Origin: Pirellulaceae bacterium
GTDB lineage: Bacteria; Planctomycetota; Planctomycetia; Pirellulales; Thermoguttaceae
Length of the DNA: 40,461 bases
Reading direction: 5' to 3'
Assembly: GCA_012744395.1 (NCBI GenBank)
Contig: JAAYCB010000198.1
Span: 1-40,461 of the forward strand
Numbering within the stretch: the first letter of the stretch is position 1; each line of letters opens with the position of its first letter. This document shows, in pieces, positions 27,057-34,535 of this stretch. The position numbers and the translations under genes are program-made. The notes under the pieces were generated by a model that saw only the letters and a list, made by a program, of their open reading frames with translations, did not search any database and was not told where the DNA came from.

Positions 27057-27405
27057 GCACAGTTCCGGCGCCGCGCGCCAATTCGATTGACCGACGCAGC
27101 CCGGGGCGTGTTTGCCCCGGGCTGCTCCTCTTGTGGGGGGGCGCGGAAGCGGGGCGGTGGCGAGACCGTCGGGAAACCGACCGGCTGGCGAGTCTCCCGG
27201 CTTCCGCGAAGTTTCCCATCTTCTCGGCGGCAAGGTCTACCGAAGCGAGAATACTCGGAAATCGGGTACGGCTTGCCAATCTTGCTCAACTAGCGCGACT
27301 GGCAAGTCCGATACTATCGTCACGACCAGAGTTTCACAGGCTCGCGTTTCGCGTGGGGCTGTGTCGTGCAGAGACCAAAGCAGACACCGAATTGGGTCAA
27401 CGATC
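27057..27405. other. Spacer between the giant gene and the BBP7 gene, 349 bp
   Basis: It contains the terminator at 27096-27125 and the leader of the BBP7 gene. The BBP7 reading frame stays open upstream to about 27112, but those residues are Arg/Gly/Ser-rich and precede a good signal peptide start at 27406, so they are treated as non-coding. An AT-richer patch at 27240-27320 (with GATACTATCG) is the most likely promoter area; no clear -35/-10 pair is visible. Confidence 0.45.
27096..27125 (+). terminator. Strong stem-loop after the giant surface-protein gene
   Basis: GCAGCCCGGGGC (27096-27107) pairs perfectly with GCCCCGGGCTGC (27114-27125) around the loop GTGTTT: a 12-bp, very GC-rich stem 39 bp after the stop codon. 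Only a short pyrimidine tract (TCCTCTT) follows, so it may stop transcription by itself or protect the 3' end of the 14-kb operon mRNA. Confidence 0.7.
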
Positions 27406-28719
27406 ATGTCGCTTAATCGAACAACCGCGTGGATGGCCGCGTTGACGGGTGTGCTCCTGACGGCCTTGCCGGCATTGGGGCAGGGAGTTGCGGACATGCA
27501 ATTGTTCGCTCCCGGGGAAACCAGCACGTACGGCGGAGGCGTGCGGCCGAACGAAGGTTTCTTCTTCACCGCCGACTACCTGCGGATGTCGATTTCTGCA
27601 TCGGACGGGGCGCCGGTCGGGTTCCCGAGCAACGGCCGCCAGGTCTGGTACGGTCCCTATAGCCATGACATGGCGATCCAGACGAATTCGCTTTCGACCG
27701 ACAGCTTCACGCAGCAGTGGCACGGCGGCCACCGCCTGGAGATGGGCGATCGCTGGGGGCACCACGGTTGGCACCTCGGCGGCATGTGGCTGAAGAGCCA
27801 CGGCCAGGAGATCGTCGCTTCCGGCGCCAACATGGTTTGGGAAGACCCGCCGTTCGGCCTCCATAGTCACAAGCTGCTGCAGGGCTACTACACCCTGCCA
27901 GGATCGGAATTTCCATCCGACGTCCCGCCAGAGGATCGAATCATCATCGTCGGGGAGGACGAGGACGACCAGGTGCTCGCCGTGCTCCGCGACCTGCCGG
28001 TGACGTTCGACGATCTGATTGCCGAGTCGCGGGTGGAGACGTGGGGCATCGAATGGATGTACACCTACCGCCTGCATTCCAATCCCCGCGGCGGCCTGTT
28101 CGAAATCTACGTCGGTGCCCGTTACCTGGAATTCCAGGACATGCTGTCGATCACCGGCCAAAACGACGTGAACGACGAGGACGACGACGACGAGGAACCG
28201 CTGGTGTTCGCCGGCCCGGGGTCCTCGCTGGCCGACAGCGACTGGTTCACCGACGCGGAGAACAACATCGTCGGCCCGCAGGTGGGCCTCCGCTGGTTCC
28301 GCACCTGCGATCGCTGGACCCTGGACGCCTCCGGGCGTTTCTTTGCCGGTTTCAACAACCAGAACATCTACCAGAAGGGGACTCTCGGGAGCCGGCTGAC
28401 TCCCGGCTTCACCTACGCGGAGGACGATGAGGGAACGGCCGGCGAGGGCCGCCCGCTGCTCATGTCGCCGACGTCATTCACCAACTCGAAGCACGCCAGC
28501 GAATTCAGCCCCGTCGTCGAACTCCGGGTGAACCTGAACTATCAACTCACGCGGGCGATCGGCGTCCGCGCAGGCTGGACGGGGATCTGGATGGACGGGA
28601 TCGCCCGAGCCGACGCCTTGAACGTCTACAAGGTGCCCAACATGGGAATCTCGATGGCGAACAACCGGCAAGACGTGTTCATGCACGGGTTCAACTTCGG
28701 CGTGCTCGTCAACTACTAG
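27406..28719 (+). CDS. BBP7 family outer-membrane beta-barrel protein
   Basis: A 437-residue exported protein. The signal peptide is MSLNRTTAWMAALTGVLLTA with cleavage expected after ALGQG. The mature protein has alternating-residue strands ending in aromatic residues and features known from the planctomycete BBP7 (DUF1551) family: GFFFTADYLRMSIS near the start, YVGARYLEFQDMLSI, NNIVGPQVGLRWFRTCDRWTLDASGRFFAGFNNQN, FSPVVELRVNLNYQLTRAIGVRAGWTGIWMDGIARA, and a C-terminal strand ending in NFGVLVNY with the terminal aromatic typical of outer-membrane barrels. An acidic loop (NDEDDDDEEP) lies mid-protein, probably facing outward. The start is chosen for the signal peptide. A strong terminator follows. 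Confidence 0.85.
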   Translation: MSLNRTTAWMAALTGVLLTALPALGQGVADMQLFAPGETSTYGGGVRPNEGFFFTADYLRMSISASDGAPVGFPSNGRQVWYGPYSHDMAIQTNSLSTDSFTQQWHGGHRLEMGDRWGHHGWHLGGMWLKSHGQEIVASGANMVWEDPPFGLHSHKLLQGYYTLPGSEFPSDVPPEDRIIIVGEDEDDQVLAVLRDLPVTFDDLIAESRVETWGIEWMYTYRLHSNPRGGLFEIYVGARYLEFQDMLSITGQNDVNDEDDDDEEPLVFAGPGSSLADSDWFTDAENNIVGPQVGLRWFRTCDRWTLDASGRFFAGFNNQNIYQKGTLGSRLTPGFTYAEDDEGTAGEGRPLLMSPTSFTNSKHASEFSPVVELRVNLNYQLTRAIGVRAGWTGIWMDGIARADALNVYKVPNMGISMANNRQDVFMHGFNFGVLVNY

Positions 28720-28764
28720 CAGGCAGCCGGTGCAGAACCCGGCGCCGATCGAGCGGAAATGATC

Positions 28765-28807
28765 CCGCGCCGCGAGGACGATTCAGGTCTCGCGGCGCGG
28801 TTTTTTT
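28765..28807 (+). terminator. Intrinsic terminator of the BBP7 gene
   Basis: CCGCGCCGCGAG (28765-28776) pairs perfectly with CTCGCGGCGCGG (28789-28800), loop of 12 bases, followed directly by seven T (28801-28807). It is 46 bp after the stop codon: a textbook rho-independent terminator. Confidence 0.9.
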
Positions 28808-28884
28808 GATTGCGGGATTGTCCCTCGCCGGCGGCCCGGCGGCCACGGCCACGTGTTCGAGCGGTCCGCCGGTCCCGCCTCCGG

Positions 28885-29169
28885 TCAGCGCTGTTCCTGA
28901 AGCTTCAGCTTGCGAAGCTCTTCCAGTTCGGCCCCGAGCCGATGACGAAGCGGACTCTCAGGCCTCAATCCATCCAGTAGGCTTTCCGCCTTTTCAATCG
29001 TCTTCTCGTCAACATGCCCGCCGCTGAACAGCCGTCGCCAACTCTGGTTGATCTGGTGCTCGGTAAGCAATCTGGTCCCCTTTGGGTCAAAACCTTGAAG
29101 CAGCCAACTGATCCGCGCCCCGGCATGGCGGACGGACCGGGGGGACGATGCGGCACGATCCAAGATCAT
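28885..29169 (-). CDS. Small protein of unknown function, 94 residues
   Basis: The frame encodes 94 residues. From about residue 21 the composition is protein-like: WLLQGFDPKGTRLLTEHQI, then SWRRLFSGGHVDEKTIEKAE and LLDGLRPESPLRHRLGAE, ending in a charged helix ELEELRKLKLQEQR. The first 20 residues are Arg/Ser/Ala-rich and may be artefactual. Codon use is less GC-rich than in the neighbours (AGA, CTA, TTG and AGG occur), which could mean foreign origin or a gene in decay. It is convergent with the BBP7 gene. I do not recognise a family; the C-terminal part looks like a real helical domain. Confidence 0.45.
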   Translation of the reverse strand: MILDRAASSPRSVRHAGARISWLLQGFDPKGTRLLTEHQINQSWRRLFSGGHVDEKTIEKAESLLDGLRPESPLRHRLGAELEELRKLKLQEQR

Positions 29170-29622
29170 TGTGTCGCATGCGGGGCACCCGCCGTTGAAC
29201 CACGGCCGGATTCGAGATCGTATCCTCTCCTACGGGAGCAACTCCTTGACTTTTCTCATTATTACCGTTATGCGGCGGATTCGACAACCTCCATTTCCAG
29301 CAAATTCCTGCAAACGGGGCCGGCTTTCCGCCGGGCGATTCCCCCGCGATCGCCAATCGCCCTGGAGATCAGCGGGCCGCCTCCTCTCCCGAGTATCATC
29401 CGCCGGCCGCGCCGCGTTGAGCATCCGATCGGCTGACGCGCGGGGCGCCTGAAGCGGGGAGTCGGCGATCCGGCGGGATTGCCGCTCTCAAGGCGGGACC
29501 ACGGCGACTGGCATCCGCACGGGTGGAACTCGGCAGGGAAGAACAACGATTTGCGGGGACGATCCCGGCCCGGCCGAAATCCGCCCGGGCTGGGCGAGCC
29601 AGGCCGCCCCCGCGTGGATGGG
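29170..29622. other. Spacer of 453 bp without a recognised gene
   Basis: No reading frame here has protein-like composition. An AT-rich patch at 29245-29275 contains, on the plus strand, TTGACT and TATGCG 17 bases apart, but no gene lies downstream on that strand. The rest is GC-rich and follows the 3' end of the acyl-ligase fusion gene. Confidence 0.4.
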
Positions 29623-32600
29623 CTAGGCCGTTCCGTGCGAAACCTCGCCTGAGGCGGCCTGGATCAGGTGCGCGGGGTTGATCTTTTCGAGTTCCTCGCT
29701 GATTGCCTCGATCGTTGTGCGAATCTGTTCCTCGGTGTGGAGCGCGGTGAGGAAGAACCGCAGCCTTGCGGCGCTTTCTTCGACAGCGGGGTAGAGAATC
29801 GGCTGCACGTTGATGCCGCGGTCCAAGAGGGCCTTGGACAGTTGCAGGGCGTGCATCGAATTGCCCAGGATCACCGGGACGACCGGTGAATCCTTGCTCT
29901 TGCCGGTATTGATTCCACGGCCGCGCGCCAGCTCCAGGAAGAGCCGCGACCTGTGCCGCAAGCGCGCTACCCGTTCCGGCTCCGCCTCCAAGAGGCGGAT
30001 CGAAGCCAGGGCGGCGGCGGCGTTGGGCGGCGAGAGGCCGACGCTGTAGACGAAACCGGGCGAGGTGTACTTCAGATACTCGACGAGGGCCTTGGTGCCG
30101 GCAATATAGCCCCCGCAACTCCCGAACGACTTGCTGAGCGTGCCCATCCAGATGTCGACGTCGGCCCGGTTGATGCCGAAGTGCTCGCCGATGCCGCGCC
30201 CCGTGGCCCCGAGGACGCCCATCGAATGGGCTTCGTCGATCATCAACAGGACGCGATGGCGGCGTTTGACGTCGATGAAGCGGGGCAAGTCGGGGATGTC
30301 GCCGTCCATGCTGTAGACGCCCTCGATGATCAGGAGAATCCGGCGATACTCGTGCCGGCACTTGGTGAGGATCTCGTCGGCCGCCTGCCAGTCATTGTGG
30401 GCGAAGGGCCGCCGCCGTGCGCCGGAGAGGATGCTCCCCTGGAGGATGCTGTTGTGGGAGAGCGCATCGTGGAGGATCAGGTCGCCCGGGCCGAACAGGT
30501 GGCCGATCGTGCTCTCGTTGGTCGAGTGCCCACCGACGTAGACGACGGCGTCCTCGGCCCCCACCATCTGGCTGATCGCCCGCTCGAGCTGTCCGTGCAG
30601 GTCCTTTTCACCGGAGACCAGACGGCTCGCCGAAACGCTCGTTCCGTAGCGTTGGCAGGCGCGCTGGGCGGCCTCGGTCACAACCGGATCGCCAGACATC
30701 CCCACGTAGTTGTAGCTTGAAAAGTTGATCAATTCCCGCCCGCCGATCGTCGTCGTGTCGCGCGTCACGCCTTCGTGCACATTGAAATACGGCGACAGCC
30801 CGGTCGATTCCAGCAGGTTCAGCCCCTCGCGGAGCTTGAGGTACTCGGGAAAGGCTTCAATCCGGTAGTATTCGACCGGAGTCTGGTAATTGGCGGGGCG
30901 GATCGTCGCGGGACGTTCCACTCCGCCGAGGTAGCGTTCCACCGCCTCGACCACCTGCCGGCAGGTGATCATCTCGGGAAGCACTTCCTCGGGGAACCGG
31001 CCGCCGAAGCGCTCCTCCAGGGCGGCGACAATCTCCATCCGCTCGAGCGAGTCCATGCCAAGCTCGGTGATCGGCGCGTCGAGCGTCAATCCATCGGCAC
31101 GCTCCCGCGCGACGCGGCGCACCTCCTCCAGAACGATATCGACGGTCGTCGCGGCCTTCTTGGCCGGCCGCGGTGCGGGCTGGACCGTTTTCGCAACCTT
31201 CTTGCCGTTGTTGCCCGCGCTGCGGGCCGCGGAGACTGCCGGGGCGGTCGGGGAGACTGCCGGGGCGGCCGGGGAGACTGCCGGGGCGACCGGCAGTTTG
31301 GCCGGCTGCGGCCGCCGCGGCCCCTCGCGCGTGTCCAAAGGCTTGCCGGCCTCCCACCAGGCGACCGTGTTGAGCGTCCCCTCAAGGTAGCCGGCGCGGC
31401 ACGCATGCCGCTGGATCTTGCCGCTGGTCGTCTTGGGAACGCTGCCCGCCTTGACTAGTAGAATCGCGTCCAGGCCGATCTCGTGCTCGGCGGAAACCGC
31501 GCGGCGTATTGCGTCGACGACTTCGGCGGGGTCCACGCCACGATGGCGCTCGACCTCTTGAACGACCACCAGCCGTTCGGCTCCGCCGACCTCCACCGAG
31601 AACACTCCCCCGCAGTCGGCGCGCAGGCGAGGGTGGCTCTCCTGCACGGTCTTCTCGATGTCCTGCGGATAGACGTTGACGCCGTGGTGGATGATCAGGT
31701 CCTTGCGCCGTCCGGTGATGAACAACTCGCCGGCGAAGATGAATCCCAGATCGCCGGTCCGCAGAAAGGGCCCCTCGCCGCTTTCGGCCAGCCGGGCCTT
31801 GAAGACCTCTTCGGTGGCGTCGGGGCGGCGCCAATATCCCAGAGCGACACTCGGCCCCGAGACCCAGACCTCTCCCACGCAGCCTTCGTCCAGCGGCCGC
31901 CGCGTCTCCGGATCCGCAATCACCACCCGCTGGTCCGGCAGGTTCTCGCCGCAGCCGACCAGATGCTTCGCCGCGGGCGAATCCGCATCGACCGGCAGGG
32001 CGCGATCCTCCGCCAGCGCCTGCGCGTCGAACGCGCGAATCACCGGCGCCATCTTGGCCCAGCCGCCGGTCACGATCAGCGTCGCTTCGGCCAGGCCGTA
32101 GCAGGGATAGAATACCTCCGGCCGGAAGCCACAGCGGGCGAATTTTTTGGAAAACGCCTCCAGCGTGTCCGCGCGGACCGGCTCGGCCCCGTTGAAGGCG
32201 AGTTCCCAGCTACTCAGGTCGAGCTGGTCGATCTGCTCGTCCGTGATCCGCTCGACGCAAAGCTTGTAGGCGAAATTCGGCCCGCCGCTGGTCGTGCCGC
32301 GAAAACGGGTAATCGCCGAGAGCCAGCGGAACGGGCGCTGCAGGAAGGCCATCGGCGACATCAATACGTTGGGACGCCCGACGTAAAGCGGTTGCAGAAT
32401 CCCGCCGATCAGCCCCATGTCGTGATAGCTGGGAAGCCAGAACACGCCCTTGCCGCTCCGCGAGTGCTCAAAACCATAGGAAATCAACGCCGAGTTGTGC
32501 ACCAGGTTCGCATGGTTGAGCATCACGCCCTTGGGGGTGCCGGTCGAGCCGGAGGTGTACTGGAGGAAGGCCAGCGTGTCGGCGTGGATATCCGGCATCT

Positions 32601-33087
32601 CCCAGTGGTCCGCCGTCTCGTCGCCGAGCGTGCACGTCGAAATCCAGGTGAGTTCCTTCAAGTGCGGCGTCTCGTCGATCAGGGACTCGATCCGTGCCAG
32701 GACGGCATTCGTGGTCAGGGCCACCTTGGCTTCGGCGTCGTCGGCGATCGCCTGGATGCGCTCAAGCGAACGGTTGCGGCGCGGCGGATAGACCGGTACG
32801 GCGACGACCCCGGCGTACAGGCAACCGAAAAACGCCGTGATGAACTCCAGGCCCGGCGGATAGACCAGCAGAGCCCGCTCGCCCGACAAATGGTGCGCCT
32901 CGAGCCAGGTGCCGATCACCCGGGCCCGGCGGTCCAATTCTCCGTTGGTCATCTGGACGACGTCTTCCTCTCCGTCGACCAGGTAGGTGAAGGCGACGTC
33001 GTCTCTCTGGTACTTGGCCCGGTGGCGGACCAATTCAACGAGAGTGGAAGGACCGAAAAAAATCCCGGGCAATCGATCCAATGGCAC
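29623..33087 (-). CDS. Trifunctional fusion: fatty acyl-AMP ligase, acyl carrier protein, alpha-oxoamine synthase
   Basis: A 1,154-residue protein with three domains. Residues 1 to about 590 are a FAAL-type adenylate-forming enzyme: P-loop YTSGSTGTPKG (177-187), FWLPSYHDMGLIGGILQPLY, TTSGGPNFAY, FYPCYGLAEATL and RTGDLGF...GRRKDLII. An Ala/Pro/Val linker with a heptapeptide tandem repeat follows (about 595-650). Residues about 650-725 are an acyl carrier protein with its phosphopantetheine serine S680 in ELGMDSLERM. From about 750 to the end is a PLP-dependent alpha-oxoamine synthase (BioF/KBL/serine palmitoyltransferase family), with SHNSI, DEAHSMG and the PLP lysine K986 in GTLSKSFGS. FAALs activate fatty acids as acyl-AMP and load ACP; oxoamine synthases condense an acyl thioester with an amino acid and lose CO2. 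The expected product is a long-chain alpha-aminoketone, possibly sphingoid-like. Start codon is GTG with GGGAG 11 bases upstream. Confidence 0.9.
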   Translation of the reverse strand: MPLDRLPGIFFGPSTLVELVRHRAKYQRDDVAFTYLVDGEEDVVQMTNGELDRRARVIGTWLEAHHLSGERALLVYPPGLEFITAFFGCLYAGVVAVPVYPPRRNRSLERIQAIADDAEAKVALTTNAVLARIESLIDETPHLKELTWISTCTLGDETADHWEMPDIHADTLAFLQYTSGSTGTPKGVMLNHANLVHNSALISYGFEHSRSGKGVFWLPSYHDMGLIGGILQPLYVGRPNVLMSPMAFLQRPFRWLSAITRFRGTTSGGPNFAYKLCVERITDEQIDQLDLSSWELAFNGAEPVRADTLEAFSKKFARCGFRPEVFYPCYGLAEATLIVTGGWAKMAPVIRAFDAQALAEDRALPVDADSPAAKHLVGCGENLPDQRVVIADPETRRPLDEGCVGEVWVSGPSVALGYWRRPDATEEVFKARLAESGEGPFLRTGDLGFIFAGELFITGRRKDLIIHHGVNVYPQDIEKTVQESHPRLRADCGGVFSVEVGGAERLVVVQEVERHRGVDPAEVVDAIRRAVSAEHEIGLDAILLVKAGSVPKTTSGKIQRHACRAGYLEGTLNTVAWWEAGKPLDTREGPRRPQPAKLPVAPAVSPAAPAVSPTAPAVSAARSAGNNGKKVAKTVQPAPRPAKKAATTVDIVLEEVRRVARERADGLTLDAPITELGMDSLERMEIVAALEERFGGRFPEEVLPEMITCRQVVEAVERYLGGVERPATIRPANYQTPVEYYRIEAFPEYLKLREGLNLLESTGLSPYFNVHEGVTRDTTTIGGRELINFSSYNYVGMSGDPVVTEAAQRACQRYGTSVSASRLVSGEKDLHGQLERAISQMVGAEDAVVYVGGHSTNESTIGHLFGPGDLILHDALSHNSILQGSILSGARRRPFAHNDWQAADEILTKCRHEYRRILLIIEGVYSMDGDIPDLPRFIDVKRRHRVLLMIDEAHSMGVLGATGRGIGEHFGINRADVDIWMGTLSKSFGSCGGYIAGTKALVEYLKYTSPGFVYSVGLSPPNAAAALASIRLLEAEPERVARLRHRSRLFLELARGRGINTGKSKDSPVVPVILGNSMHALQLSKALLDRGINVQPILYPAVEESAARLRFFLTALHTEEQIRTTIEAISEELEKINPAHLIQAASGEVSHGTA
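31231..31293. repeat. Three tandem 21-bp repeats in the linker of the fusion gene
   Basis: The unit GGAGACTGCCGGGGCGG plus four bases occurs three times in a row (31231-31251, 31252-31272, 31273-31293) with one or two base differences. Read on the minus strand it encodes PVAPAVS, PAAPAVS and PTAPAVS, the flexible linker between the ligase and carrier domains. The multiple-of-three length lets the copy number change without breaking the frame. Confidence 0.85.
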
Positions 33088-33856
33088 GGCGATTCAAACT
33101 CCCGCTAAGTGGTGAACGAGGGCCGGCACGAAGACTTGCGCCCAATTCGGACGGGTGGCTTGCGGGCGAAACACCCTCCAACGCGATCCGTCCTCTGTCC
33201 GGCAGTCCCCTTTAATGGATGTGACAGCAGGCGGCTCCAAAACGCCAACAGCCCAGCACTCGTGCCGCATCCGGCGCGGCCTGAGTCGCCGGCGTTCACG
33301 GAGCCGCCATGTCAAACACCATCCAACAAGTCGCTTCGGCCGATTGAAACACTCATGAAAAACCGAACTGCGGAACGCGGCATAAGCAAGAATGCTCTCA
33401 AAGTCAGCCTATTTTAAGCAATCGAACGAGACTACGCAATCATCTCCAGCGCACGGCCCCCACGACGCGTGCCATTGGACGGGAAAATCCGCGGGAAAAC
33501 TGCCGATCCTTGCTCTCCGCGACACCTGGAGCAATCCGTACCGAGGGCCGCCGCTCCCTCTGGGGAGCTGATCGAGCGGGGCACTTTCTTGCCCGCACCA
33601 ATCGAATCTGATAGGCTGACAGGTGGGGCCATGGGGCATGCCTGCCGGGTGGTATTGCTCTCGGCGAGCCTGGGCGTTCGCGCCCCGGGAGAGTGCCCGT
33701 GATCGGCTGCCAGCGCCGGCATCATCCACGATCGCCGGGCAGAACAATGCGAACGTCTCCTCCCCCCATGGCGAGGCGGGGCTGACCTTTCCAGCCGGCT
33801 GCCGGCGAGGCCGGGGGGTCGGCGGATGGACTGGGCACGACGCGGAGAATGGACCG
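33088..33856. other. Divergent spacer of 769 bp without a recognised gene
   Basis: It separates the starts of the minus-strand fusion gene and the plus-strand zinc-ribbon gene. An AT-richer segment at 33330-33440 is the most likely promoter area, but no convincing hexamer pair is visible. Frames across 33100-33420 and 33430-33850 are Arg/Pro/Ser-rich and appear non-coding. No repeats of note were seen. Confidence 0.45.
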
Positions 33857-34519
33857 ATGCTGCGAATCACTTGTCCTGGCTGCCAAAGCAAGTTGAACGC
33901 CAAGGAAAAACTCATCGGCCAGACGCGCAAGTGCCCCAAGTGCGGCGGCGATGTGCTTATCCAGGCTCCGGCCGCCCCCGCGGCGGAGGCCGAGAATGCT
34001 GCCGAGGACGCGCCGGTTGTCCCGGTTGAACCGCCTCAAGAGACCGAGGGCCTCGCGCGGGTCGTGCCGGTCGCCAACCCCCCCAACGAACTCGCGCCGC
34101 CCAACAAGTATCTGATTTGCGATCGGCAGCGGATCATTGCCGTCTGGGAAGCCGACGGCGCCGGCTGGCAGCTCAAGACGCCGAGCGGGCTGATCAGCGC
34201 GAAACGCAACACGGAACAGATTCCCCAGCAAGGGACATTCCGCCTGATCGAGCTGCGAATCACGCGCGGGGCCGAGTCAATGTACGTCAGCGGCATTGTA
34301 TGCCACGAACTGGCTCCCCGCTGGGCCTTGCCGGTCATCGCCCGGGGCGACAACCTGATTCTCGACAAGATTGTCGGTCCCTCGGGCATCAGCCGCGATC
34401 AGAAGCTGATGGTCCGGCGCTACCTCCAGGACACGTTCATGCCCGAGGTCTGGCGGAAGCGCGAAGAGCTGGTCGAGTTCCTTTCCAACGAGGACATCCA
34501 CACGCAGGGGATTGTCTGA
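33857..34519 (+). CDS. Planctomycete-type zinc-ribbon protein, function unknown
   Basis: A 220-residue protein. The N-terminus MLRITCPGC...RKCPKCGG is a zinc ribbon with cysteines at 6, 9, 26 and 29; many planctomycete proteins begin with this module. An Ala/Pro/Glu-rich linker (about 37-80) follows. The C-terminal domain (about 85-220) has strands such as YLICDRQRIIAVWEADGAGWQLKTPSGLI and a helical end (QKLMVRRYLQDTFMPEVWRKREELVEFLSNEDI) that I cannot place. No signal peptide or membrane helix is visible, so it is probably cytoplasmic. The start is chosen for the cysteine motif and for GGAG nine bases upstream. Its 3' end is 16 bp from that of the convergent DNA methyltransferase gene. Confidence 0.75.
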   Translation: MLRITCPGCQSKLNAKEKLIGQTRKCPKCGGDVLIQAPAAPAAEAENAAEDAPVVPVEPPQETEGLARVVPVANPPNELAPPNKYLICDRQRIIAVWEADGAGWQLKTPSGLISAKRNTEQIPQQGTFRLIELRITRGAESMYVSGIVCHELAPRWALPVIARGDNLILDKIVGPSGISRDQKLMVRRYLQDTFMPEVWRKREELVEFLSNEDIHTQGIV

Positions 34520-34535
34520 GGACGGCAAGCGGCGA

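Noticed and set aside
29245..29275. TTGACT and TATGCG 17 bases apart on the plus strand
   Set aside because: The -10 match is poor and no plus-strand gene follows; the next genes are on the minus strand.
31483..33108. 541-codon plus-strand frame opposite the acyl ligase domain
   Set aside because: Shadow of the FAAL coding sequence, without a plausible domain or start.
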